Shown in pieces: positions 1 through 6,028 of a stretch of 7,904 nucleotides of DNA; within the stretch, counting starts at the first letter, position 1, and each line of letters opens with the position of its first letter. The stretch is from Gammaproteobacteria bacterium RIFCSPLOWO2_02_FULL_56_15. Its GTDB lineage: Bacteria > Pseudomonadota > Gammaproteobacteria > Eutrophobiales > Eutrophobiaceae. The position numbers and the translations under genes were made by a program. The stretch lies in NCBI GenBank assembly GCA_001801825.1, contig MGYR01000038.1, positions 1 through 7,904 on the forward strand. The letters are read 5' to 3'. The notes beneath the pieces were generated by a model that ran no database searches, was not told the origin of the DNA, and saw only the letters and a list, made by a program, of their open reading frames with translations.

Positions 1-3000
1 ACCATCAAATAAGGTCGTTTGCCCATCCAGGGGGAGCTCAGCCAGCGCCAACATCTGCTTGATTTCAGCTTCGCCGGCACCATCAAATACCGGAGTGGCC
101 ATAGGTACGCCCTCGCGGAGGTTCCCGGCGAGTTCAAGAAGCTCGGCGTCGTTTAGGGAATCCAAATCTTCTTTGCGCCCGCTCGAATTGTATATCTCTC
201 CCAGGAACTTGCGCAGGCGATCGATTTCCATCTTCCGACTCTCCAGCATATCGCCAATCTTCTTGCCAAGTCCCTTCGCAGCCCAGCCAAGGTGAGTTTC
301 CAGCACCTGCCCGACATTCATTCTCGAAGGCACCCCGAGCGGGTTGAGTACGATATCCACCGGCGTGCCATCCGCCATGTAGGGCATGTCCTCCACCGGC
401 ACAATACTGGATATGACACCTTTATTACCATGCCGGCCGGCCATCTTGTCACCGGGCTGGACACAGCGTTTGACCGCCAGGTAGACCTTGACCATCTTCA
501 ACACACCGGGCGCCAGATCGTCGCCGGACGTGAGCTTCCTGCGTTTCTCTTCAAATCGCCGGTCGAAGTCCTGCTTCAGGACCTGTAACTGCTGCGAGGC
601 TTGTTCCAGCACCTGGTTTTCAGTTTCATTCCGTAACCTGAACTCGAACCATTTCTCGCGGGGCGTATCCGACAGGTGGGTTTCGGTCAATTTGGCGCCG
701 GCCGCGATCTTTCCGGGGCCTCCATCGACAAGCTTTCCGACCAGGTTCTTCGCAATCCGCTGGTAGACACCGTCTTCCATGATACGAAACTGATCATTGA
801 GATCCTTGCGAGCCTGGTTCATCTCACTTTCCTCAATTTCGAGCGCACGGACATCCTTCTCCACTCCATCGCGAGTGAATACCTGGACATTGATCACGGT
901 TCCATTCATACCCGAAGGAACTCTCAATGAGGTATCTTTCACATCCGAGGCCTTCTCACCGAATATGGCCCGTAACAGTTTTTCCTCCGGGGTCAACTGG
1001 GTTTCACCCTTCGGGGTCACCTTGCCAACCAGGATATCACCCACATTCACCTCGGCGCCGATGTAAACCACACCCGACTCATCCAATTTGTTGAGGGCGC
1101 CTTCACTGACATTCGGGATATCCGCGGTGATTTCCTCCGAACCCAGTTTGGTATCCCGCGCCACGCAGGTCAGTTCCTCGATATGTATCGATGTGAACCT
1201 GTCTTCCTCCACCAGGCGTTCCGAGATCAATATGGAATCCTCGAAGTTGTAGCCATTCCAGGGCATGAACGCCACCATCAGATTCTGGCCCAGGGCAAGT
1301 TCCCCCATATCCGTGGATGGTCCGTCAGCGATCACGTCACCACTCGATACGATATCGCCGGTTTTAACCAACGGCCGCTGGTTGATACAAGTATTCTGGT
1401 TGGAGCGGGTATACTTGGTCAGGTTATAGATATCGACGCCGGGTTCACCGGCAAGAATTTCATCATCATTCACCCTGATAACAATTCGTCCGGCATCGAC
1501 GGAATCCACAACACCGCCCCGTTCCGAGACCACTGTTACCCCGGAGTCCTTGGCGACGGTATATTCCATGCCCGTTCCCACCAACGGTTTCTCTGTAATC
1601 AGAGTCGGTACCGCCTGCCGCTGCATGTTTGACCCCATCAATGCGCGGTTCGCGTCATCATGTTCCAAAAAAGGGATCAGGGATGCGGCTACAGACACAA
1701 TCTGCCTCGGTGAAACATCCATATAATGGATCTTGTCGGGAGCGGATAACGTAAATTCATTGCGATGCCGGCAGGATACAAGGTCTGAGGTTATCCGGCC
1801 TCGGGCATCCAGAATGGAATTGGCTTGCGCGATGACATAATCTCCCTCTTCAATAGCGGACAGGTATTCGATCTGGTCCGTAACCCTGGCATCCACTACC
1901 TTTCTGTAGGGGGTTTCCAAGAATCCATAGTCATTGGTCCTGGCATATACGGCCAAAGAGTTTATCAGACCGATATTGGGACCTTCCGGAGTTTCGATGG
2001 GGCAGACTCTGCCGTAGTGAGTGGGATGAACGTCGCGTACCTCAAAACCGGCGCGTTCACGGGTCAAGCCACCCGGGCCAAGGGCGGATATCCTGCGCTT
2101 GTGGGTCACTTCCGACAGTGGATTGTTCTGGTCCATGAACTGTGACAGTTGGCTCGAACCGAAAAATTCCTTTACTACGGCGGATACAGGTTTGGCGTTG
2201 ATGATCTCCTGGGGCATCAGATTTTCTGACTCAGCCAGGCTGAGTCGTTCCTTCACGGCACGCTCGACCCGTACCAGACCGATTCGGAACTGGTTCTCTG
2301 ACATCTCACCCACACTCCGAACACGACGGTTCCCAAGGTGATCGATATCATCCACTACACCTCTGCCATTGCGAATATTAACCAAGGTGTTAAGGACATC
2401 AATGATATCCGAGGTGTCCCCGAGTTGAGCCACGAGTGCCCGGTATGGATCTCCACCCCGATCGGTAAAATACTTACCATCGTATAGGATCCCAGGACCA
2501 GTAATTTCCTTGCGGCCCACACGACGATTGAATTTCATCCTGCCGACGGTGGAAAGATCGTAGCGGTCCTGGCTGAAAAACAGGTTTTTAAAGAGATTTT
2601 CGGCGGCATCCTTGGTGGGAGGTTCGCCCGGACGCATCATTCTGTAAATTTCGATCTGGGCCTCGAGCTGATTCGTGGTGGTATCGATCCGCAGGGTATC
2701 TGAAATAAAAGACCCATGATCCAGGTCATTGGTATAGAGGGTTTCCAGATCAAACTGCGGGATCGTCAGCAGTTTTTCCAGCAGTTGTTGCGTTATCTCA
2801 GTGTTGGCATCGGCGACAATCTCCCCGGTTTCCTTGTCTATGATGCTCTTCGCCACCACCTTGCCCACCAGATATTCAGGTGGGACTTCGAGTTGTTTCA
2901 TATCAGCTTGTTCCATCTCCCTGATGTGGCGCGCCGTGATACGCTGGTCCTTCTGGACGAACGTCTTCTTTCCCTTTTTGATTTCGAAAGCCGCGATTTC

Positions 3001-3762
3001 GCCACGCAGCCGCTCAGGGATCAGCTCCAGGCTGATATTGGCTTTCTTGATGTGGAACAAGTTCGTAGTAAAGAAACGGTCCAGTATCTCCTGTACCGAA
3101 TACCCCAGTGCCCGCAAAAGGATGGTCGCCGGGATCTTGCGACGCCTGTCAATCCGGCAGAAAACCAGATCTTTCTGGTCAAACTCGAAATCCAGCCAGG
3201 ACCCTCGGTAGGGAATAATCCTCGCGGAATAAAGCAATTTTCCCGAGGAATGCGTCTTACCCTTATCATGTTCAAAAAACACACCGGGTGAACGGTGCAA
3301 CTGGGAAACGATGACCCGTTCTGTACCGTTGATTACGAAAGTACCGGTCCTGGTCATCAATGGTATCTCGCCCATGTACACGTCCTGTTCACGGATGTCC
3401 TTGACCACTTTATTATTCAGCCCGGCCTCCTTGTCGTAGATCACCAGGCGCACCTTTACACGGAGGGAGGTTGCATAGGTCAATCCCCTAAGCTGGCATT
3501 CCTTGACATCGAAGTCCGGAGTACCAAGTGTATAACTGACATATTCCAGCACGGCATGCCCGGTATAACTTACTATCGGGAATACTGACTGGAAAGCGGC
3601 GTGCAGACCGATGTTTCCCCGCTTCTTGGGCGCGATATCCTGCTGCAGAAACTGCGCATAGGAATTAATCTGGGTAGCGAGCAGATAGGGCACCTCCAGG
3701 ATACTGGGGCGCTTGCCAAAATCCTTGCGTATTCGCTTCTTTTCTGTGTAGGAATAGGCCAT
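1..3762 (-). CDS. rpoB: RNA polymerase beta subunit RpoB (partial, C-terminus beyond left edge)
   Basis: This is the beta subunit of DNA-dependent RNA polymerase, which forms one side of the catalytic cleft. I translated all 1254 codons present and found no stop or frameshift. The start MAYSYTEKKRIRKDFGKRP matches the E. coli N-terminus almost residue for residue. The rifampicin region lies at residues 537-563 (SQLSQFMDQNNPLSEVTHKR and onward), with wild-type D544, H554 and S559 (E. coli D516, H526, S531), so target-site rifampicin resistance is not expected. Active-site lysines K1106 and K1114 lie in QPGDKMAGRHGNKG. The last codon seen corresponds to about E. coli G1215, so roughly 125-130 residues are missing. 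Two lengthenings against E. coli are about 22 residues at 427-451 and about 13 residues in the charged helical insertion around 970-1065. A Shine-Dalgarno sequence GAGAGG (3768-3773) lies 5 bases before the ATG. rpoC would be expected next, outside the window. Confidence 0.99.
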   Translation of the reverse strand, partial: MAYSYTEKKRIRKDFGKRPSILEVPYLLATQINSYAQFLQQDIAPKKRGNIGLHAAFQSVFPIVSYTGHAVLEYVSYTLGTPDFDVKECQLRGLTYATSLRVKVRLVIYDKEAGLNNKVVKDIREQDVYMGEIPLMTRTGTFVINGTERVIVSQLHRSPGVFFEHDKGKTHSSGKLLYSARIIPYRGSWLDFEFDQKDLVFCRIDRRRKIPATILLRALGYSVQEILDRFFTTNLFHIKKANISLELIPERLRGEIAAFEIKKGKKTFVQKDQRITARHIREMEQADMKQLEVPPEYLVGKVVAKSIIDKETGEIVADANTEITQQLLEKLLTIPQFDLETLYTNDLDHGSFISDTLRIDTTTNQLEAQIEIYRMMRPGEPPTKDAAENLFKNLFFSQDRYDLSTVGRMKFNRRVGRKEITGPGILYDGKYFTDRGGDPYRALVAQLGDTSDIIDVLNTLVNIRNGRGVVDDIDHLGNRRVRSVGEMSENQFRIGLVRVERAVKERLSLAESENLMPQEIINAKPVSAVVKEFFGSSQLSQFMDQNNPLSEVTHKRRISALGPGGLTRERAGFEVRDVHPTHYGRVCPIETPEGPNIGLINSLAVYARTNDYGFLETPYRKVVDARVTDQIEYLSAIEEGDYVIAQANSILDARGRITSDLVSCRHRNEFTLSAPDKIHYMDVSPRQIVSVAASLIPFLEHDDANRALMGSNMQRQAVPTLITEKPLVGTGMEYTVAKDSGVTVVSERGGVVDSVDAGRIVIRVNDDEILAGEPGVDIYNLTKYTRSNQNTCINQRPLVKTGDIVSSGDVIADGPSTDMGELALGQNLMVAFMPWNGYNFEDSILISERLVEEDRFTSIHIEELTCVARDTKLGSEEITADIPNVSEGALNKLDESGVVYIGAEVNVGDILVGKVTPKGETQLTPEEKLLRAIFGEKASDVKDTSLRVPSGMNGTVINVQVFTRDGVEKDVRALEIEESEMNQARKDLNDQFRIMEDGVYQRIAKNLVGKLVDGGPGKIAAGAKLTETHLSDTPREKWFEFRLRNETENQVLEQASQQLQVLKQDFDRRFEEKRRKLTSGDDLAPGVLKMVKVYLAVKRCVQPGDKMAGRHGNKGVISSIVPVEDMPYMADGTPVDIVLNPLGVPSRMNVGQVLETHLGWAAKGLGKKIGDMLESRKMEIDRLRKFLGEIYNSSGRKEDLDSLNDAELLELAGNLREGVPMATPVFDGAGEAEIKQMLALAELPLDGQTTLFDG

Positions 3763-3767
3763 AAAAA

Positions 3768-3773
3768 CCTCTC
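3768..3773 (-). promoter_or_regulatory. ribosome binding site of rpoB
   Basis: On the minus strand GAGAGG is followed by five T residues and then the rpoB ATG at 3762. The short spacing supports this start, which also gives the conserved MxYSYTEKKRIRK N-terminus. Confidence 0.75.
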
Positions 3774-3833
3774 AATCAGTTACACATCTCAAAATTCTGC
3801 TGTTCAAATCCGCGCGGTCTTATGATCGGCGAC

Positions 3834-3873
3834 AAAAAACGCCTCAAGGCCGGTGGGGCGATCCACCAGCCTT
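3834..3873 (-). terminator. rplL-rpoB intergenic attenuator (hairpin plus U-tract)
   Basis: In transcript orientation an 11-bp stem, AAGGCTGGTGG (3873-3863) with CCACCGGCCTT (3856-3846), contains one G-U pair and closes a 6-base loop. It is followed by GAGGCG and then six U residues (3839-3834). In E. coli the rplL-rpoB gap holds a partial terminator that lowers rpoBC transcription relative to the ribosomal genes, and an RNase III cleavage site. Position and shape fit that role. The 6-base gap between stem and U-tract is longer than in a canonical terminator, which fits leaky termination. An alternative small stem GGCG/CGCC would place the U-tract in its loop. Partial readthrough is inferred, since rpoB has no obvious promoter of its own here. 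Confidence 0.75.
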
Positions 3874-3908
3874 TGGACATAACACGGGTATATGGATAGA
3901 AAAAGATA

Positions 3909-4286
3909 CTATATGATCTCAACTGTAGCGCCCGCTTCCTCCAGTTGCTTCTTGGCATCTTCCGCTTCAGCCTTGGGAACCCCTTCCTTGACATGGGAAG
4001 GGACACTCTCAACCAAGTCCTTGGCCTCCTTCAGACCCAGGCCGGTCAATGCCCGGACCACCTTGATAACCGGTACCTTGTTTTCGCCAAATCCGGTCAG
4101 TATGACGGTAAATTCGGTCTTTTCCTCAACCGCTGCAGCGGCAGCAGCGGGTCCCGCCGCCGCGACAGCTACCGGAGCAGCCGCAGATACTCCCCATTCC
4201 TCTTCGAGTTCACTGATCAGCTCCACCAGTTCCATTACCTGCATCTTGCCCAGGGCTTCTTTGATTTCATTTTTTGAAACAGCCAT
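3909..4286 (-). CDS. rplL: 50S ribosomal protein L7/L12
   Basis: This is the multi-copy acidic stalk protein, which binds as dimers to the C-terminal helix of L10 and recruits and stimulates the GTPase factors EF-Tu, EF-G and IF2. It has 125 residues, against about 120 in E. coli. Residues 1-33 form the dimerisation domain (MELVELISELEEEWGV). Residues 34-53 are a flexible hinge rich in alanine, with glycine and proline. Residues 54-125 form the factor-binding domain with the conserved TGLGLKEAKDLVE (81-93) and the C-terminal EEAGATVEI. The start is an ATG with an AGGAGT Shine-Dalgarno sequence at 4294-4299, 7 bases upstream. It follows rplJ by 46 bases and is co-transcribed with it. The GC-rich hinge codons produce spurious open frames on the opposite strand. 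Identification is certain. Confidence 0.99.
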   Translation of the reverse strand: MAVSKNEIKEALGKMQVMELVELISELEEEWGVSAAAPVAVAAAGPAAAAAAVEEKTEFTVILTGFGENKVPVIKVVRALTGLGLKEAKDLVESVPSHVKEGVPKAEAEDAKKQLEEAGATVEII

Positions 4287-4293
4287 TTCTCTT

Positions 4294-4299
4294 ACTCCT
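4294..4299 (-). promoter_or_regulatory. ribosome binding site of rplL
   Basis: AGGAGT on the minus strand stands 7 bases before the rplL ATG (4286). It is a strong site, in keeping with the need for about four L7/L12 copies per ribosome. Confidence 0.8.
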
Positions 4300-4332
4300 G
4301 AATGTAAATATCTTAAATGTTAATGTGGGAGA

Positions 4333-4860
4333 TTACGCAGCCTGTTGCTGATCACGCCGGGCAGCCAACAGCCGCAGGAGTTTCGTTTCCGGTTCAGAGA
4401 GAACTCGGACGAATTTGCCCAACGGCGCGGACAGCAGACCCAGTAACATCGATCTGGCCTGCGACAAGGAGGGTGTGTTTGCCACCTTTTCAATTTCGGC
4501 TGCATCAAATAACTTACCTTCAAGGACTACCAGTCTGACGATCAGTTTGTCATTGGTCTTGGCAAAATCCCTGATGACTTTCGCAGCTGAACCGGGTTCA
4601 TCATTGGAGAATGCCAATAACAAGGGACCAGTAAGGCTGTCCCGTATACATTCGAACCCTGTGCCTTCCAGTGCGCGTCTGGCCAAGGTATTCCTTACAA
4701 CCTTTAGAAAGATTCCCTGTTGACGTGCTTTTTTACGGAGATCCGTCATCTCACCGACGGTAAGACTTCGGTACTCCGCAGCAATCATCGATGGTGACTT
4801 GGCAGCTACTGCAGCGACCTCACTGACTATCGCCTTTTTCTGCTCGATATTAAGTGACAC
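4333..4860 (-). CDS. rplJ: 50S ribosomal protein L10
   Basis: L10 anchors the L7/L12 dimers to the ribosomal stalk base next to L11. In many bacteria the L10-L12 complex also represses its own mRNA. The product is 175 residues from the GTG start (E. coli has 165). Residues 1-130 hold the globular rRNA-binding domain, including MTDLRKKARQ (38-47), the signature VVRNTLARRALEG (54-66) and DSLTGPLLLAFS (74-85). The C-terminal part (about 131-175) is the long helix that carries L7/L12. An in-frame ATG at 4875 would add five residues (MEGNF), but those bases are themselves the Shine-Dalgarno sequence: GGAGGG (4868-4873) sits 7 bases before the GTG at 4860. That GTG start gives MSLNIEQKKAIV, matching E. 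coli MALNLQDKQAIV. Stop is TAA, and rplL follows after 46 bases. Confidence 0.97.
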   Translation of the reverse strand: MSLNIEQKKAIVSEVAAVAAKSPSMIAAEYRSLTVGEMTDLRKKARQQGIFLKVVRNTLARRALEGTGFECIRDSLTGPLLLAFSNDEPGSAAKVIRDFAKTNDKLIVRLVVLEGKLFDAAEIEKVANTPSLSQARSMLLGLLSAPLGKFVRVLSEPETKLLRLLAARRDQQQAA

Positions 4861-4867
4861 AAAATTT

Positions 4868-4873
4868 CCCTCC
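4868..4873 (-). promoter_or_regulatory. ribosome binding site deciding the GTG start of rplJ
   Basis: GGAGGG lies 7 bases before GTG (4860) and overlaps the upstream in-frame ATG (4875), which has no comparable purine run in front of it. This arrangement favours GTG initiation. Confidence 0.8.
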
Positions 4874-4947
4874 ATAACCGTGAAGGCATATCCTGCGACT
4901 AACGGATTTAAAATCCGTATCCTTGCGGGAATACCCGTGTTACTTTC

Positions 4948-5067
4948 ACGATGTCCTAACTCAGGAAAAACCTGCTGGGCACATCGTCTGCGCAGGCGAA
5001 TACGCGATTACATTAGGCGCCATCCACATCGGAGACCAAAACGGTCCCTAGCGGAGACACACCTGCG
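4948..5067 (-). promoter_or_regulatory. candidate L10 (rplJ) autoregulatory leader RNA
   Basis: Transcript order: CGCAGGTG (5067-5060) can pair with CGCCTGCG (4998-4991) in an 8-bp helix with one G-U pair. It encloses a small hairpin GGGACC/GGTCTC (5048-5032). Next comes a 7-bp stem ACGATGT/ACATCGT (4987-4981 with 4954-4948). This has an internal loop GCCCAG opposite AGTTAGG and is capped by CAGG-UUUUU-CCUG (4974-4962). An interrupted helix of this kind about 75 bases before the rplJ ribosome site is what is expected of the leader bound by the L10-L12 complex, which in E. coli represses rplJL translation through a kink-turn site. The pairings are seen; the assignment is inferred from position and shape. 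Confidence 0.6.
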
Positions 5068-5078
5068 GTCTTTGACTT

Positions 5079-5098
5079 CCGGTGGATCCATCCACCGG
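5079..5098 (-). repeat. 8-bp GC-rich stem-loop upstream of the L10 leader
   Basis: CCGGTGGA and TCCACCGG pair perfectly around a UGGA tetraloop. It stands just 5' of the 8-bp helix of the candidate L10 leader and may be part of the same folded domain. No U-tract follows, so it is not a terminator. Confidence 0.5.
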
Positions 5099-5160
5099 CC
5101 CAAAGTTCAAGTTGCGACAAGACAGGCTCGGCCGCAAAGCCCGGACTGCCGTTCTCTGAA

Positions 5161-5187
5161 GGAACCTCTGATTAATTCAGAGATTCC
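5161..5187 (-). repeat. 11-bp stem-loop with an alternative partner
   Basis: GGAATCTCTGA pairs with TCAGAGGTTCC (one U-G pair) around a 5-base loop. The 5' arm can instead pair with TTCAGAGA at 5160-5153, so two exclusive folds are possible. Function unknown. Confidence 0.5.
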
Positions 5188-5189
5188 GC

Positions 5190-5209
5190 CCGGCACAGGG
5201 AGGTGCCGG
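5190..5209 (-). repeat. 7-bp GC stem-loop
   Basis: CCGGCAC and GTGCCGG pair perfectly around a 6-base loop (CTCCCT on the transcript). It lies immediately after the 30-bp palindrome. No U-tract follows. Confidence 0.5.
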
Positions 5210-5210
5210 C

Positions 5211-5240
5211 ATTTTTCAAACACCCGGGTGTTTGAAAAAT
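5211..5240 (-). repeat. perfect 30-bp palindrome
   Basis: The half-site ATTTTTCAAACACCC is followed directly by its exact reverse complement, so the element reads the same on both strands. As RNA it gives a stem of up to 13 bp with a CCGG loop. Neither strand has a T-tract after the hairpin (the arms end in GAAAAAT), so a standard terminator is unlikely. A protein-binding site, an RNase III substrate or a small interspersed repeat are possible. Confidence 0.6.
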
Positions 5241-5246
5241 GTGAGT

Positions 5247-5272
5247 AAAGTAAAAACCATGCCTTTTACTTT
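5247..5272 (-). repeat. 9-bp AT-rich inverted repeat behind rplA
   Basis: AAAGTAAAA and TTTTACTTT pair perfectly around an 8-base loop. It lies 6 bases before the perfect palindrome on the transcript. The stem is weak in GC, so folding in RNA would be less stable than its length suggests. Confidence 0.45.
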
Positions 5273-5284
5273 GCGTGCTCTGAG

Positions 5285-5301
5285 AAGTCCAGGAGGGACT
5301 T
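5285..5301 (-). repeat. 6-bp stem-loop just after rplA
   Basis: AAGTCC and GGACTT pair perfectly around the loop CTCCT, 30 bases after the rplA stop codon on the transcript. It is the first in the row of hairpins and has no U-tract. It might protect the 3' end of an rplKA transcript from exonucleases, but that is only inference. Confidence 0.4.
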
Positions 5302-5330
5302 ATTCAGACTTTCCCTAAATATAAAAACTA

Positions 5331-6026
5331 CTAAATCGACAATGAACTCTGATCTACTGTCAGACCTGGCCCCATGGTTGTGGACAGACTGACTTTCTTC
5401 ATATATATCCCCTTGGCTGTACTTGGTTTGGCTTTTGTCAGATCTGCTAACAGGGCGTTCAAGTTTTCATTCAGGGAGTCGACATCAAAAGATGCCTTTC
5501 CGATCGCACAGTGGATAATACCGTTCTTATCCGCACGGTACTGAACCTGTCCTGCCTTGGCGTTTGTTATCGCCAGCTTTACATCCCTGGTAACCGTACC
5601 AACCTTCGGATTGGGCATGAGCCCCCTGGGTCCCAAAACCTTGCCAAGCCTGCTTACAACCGGCATGGCATCCGGTGTGGCGATAAGAACCTGAAAATCC
5701 ATCATTCCTCCCTGAATCTTCTCTACCAGATCCTCATAGCCGACATAATCGGCCCCGGCGCTACGTGCTTCATCCGCCTGGGCACCCTGGGTGATGACCG
5801 CAACCTTGACCTTTTTACCCGTCCCTTTTGGTAATACAGTGGAACCACGCACGACTTGGTCGGATTTCTTCGGATCGACTCCCAGTTTTACTGCCACCTC
5901 GACCGACTCATCAAATTTTGCAGAGGCCGTTTCCTTCAGCAATTGCAGTGCTTCACGTATGGGATAGCTCTGTGACCGATTGATTTTTTCACGCATTGCC
6001 CGGTAGCGTTTTGACAGTCTGGCCAT
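5331..6026 (-). CDS. rplA: 50S ribosomal protein L1
   Basis: L1 binds 23S rRNA helices 76-78, forms the mobile L1 stalk at the E site and helps release deacylated tRNA. In E. coli it is also the translational repressor of rplKA. It has 231 residues, close to the usual 230-235. Domain I is made of both ends (about 1-68 and 160-231), with the rRNA-binding FDESVEVAVKLGVDPKKSDQ around 38-57 and STTMGPG at 215-221. Domain II (about 69-159) carries the family signature GKVLGPRGLMPNPKVGTV at 128-145. The ATG is preceded by GGAGGGAG (6034-6041) at 7 bases, inside the last codons of rplK. The rplK stop is only 2 bases away, so the two genes are probably translationally coupled. It is followed by 470 bases of non-coding sequence. 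Confidence 0.99.
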   Translation of the reverse strand: MARLSKRYRAMREKINRSQSYPIREALQLLKETASAKFDESVEVAVKLGVDPKKSDQVVRGSTVLPKGTGKKVKVAVITQGAQADEARSAGADYVGYEDLVEKIQGGMMDFQVLIATPDAMPVVSRLGKVLGPRGLMPNPKVGTVTRDVKLAITNAKAGQVQYRADKNGIIHCAIGKASFDVDSLNENLNALLADLTKAKPSTAKGIYMKKVSLSTTMGPGLTVDQSSLSI

Positions 6027-6028
6027 GA

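Larger units (their letters stand above)
4861..5330 (-). other. 470-base non-coding rplA-rplJ intergenic region with serial hairpins
   Basis: No protein gene is supported here. In transcript order the stretch holds the following stems: AAGTCC/GGACTT (5301-5285); a 9-bp AT-rich stem AAAGTAAAA/TTTTACTTT (5272-5247); a perfect 30-bp palindrome (5240-5211); CCGGCAC/GTGCCGG (5209-5190); an 11-bp stem with one G-U pair (5187-5161); CCGGTGGA/TCCACCGG with a 4-base loop (5098-5079); the L10-leader candidate (5067-4948); and ACGGATT/AATCCGT (4918-4902). In E. coli the corresponding gap holds a promoter and the L10 leader. I found no convincing sigma-70 promoter here. The only long open frame (4799-5248, plus strand) runs antisense into rplJ and looks spurious. 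Confidence 0.8.

Noticed and set aside
1183..1632. 149-codon plus-strand open frame
   Set aside because: It lies antisense in codon register within rpoB, where few UUA, CUA or UCA codons leave the complement open.
2101..2160. Rifampicin-resistance substitutions in RpoB
   Set aside because: All the usual positions (equivalents of E. coli D516, H526 and S531) carry the sensitive residues.
2716..3291. 191-codon plus-strand open frame opposite rpoB
   Set aside because: It is the antisense codon-for-codon shadow of rpoB (same codon register) and has no recognisable protein features; the minus-strand frame is unmistakably RpoB.
3776..4012. 78-codon minus-strand open frame in the rplL-rpoB gap
   Set aside because: It overlaps rplL in another frame, spans the attenuator hairpin and resembles nothing known.
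4120..4185. GCN-rich repetitive tract as a simple sequence repeat
   Set aside because: It encodes the normal alanine-rich hinge of L7/L12.
5211..5240. The 30-bp palindrome as an intrinsic terminator of rplKA
   Set aside because: The hairpin is not followed by a U-tract in either direction.
4799..5248. 149-codon plus-strand open frame covering most of the rplA-rplJ gap
   Set aside because: It overlaps rplJ antisense, crosses several hairpins, and its translation has no family resemblance or hydrophobic pattern. The gap is better explained as structured leader RNA.
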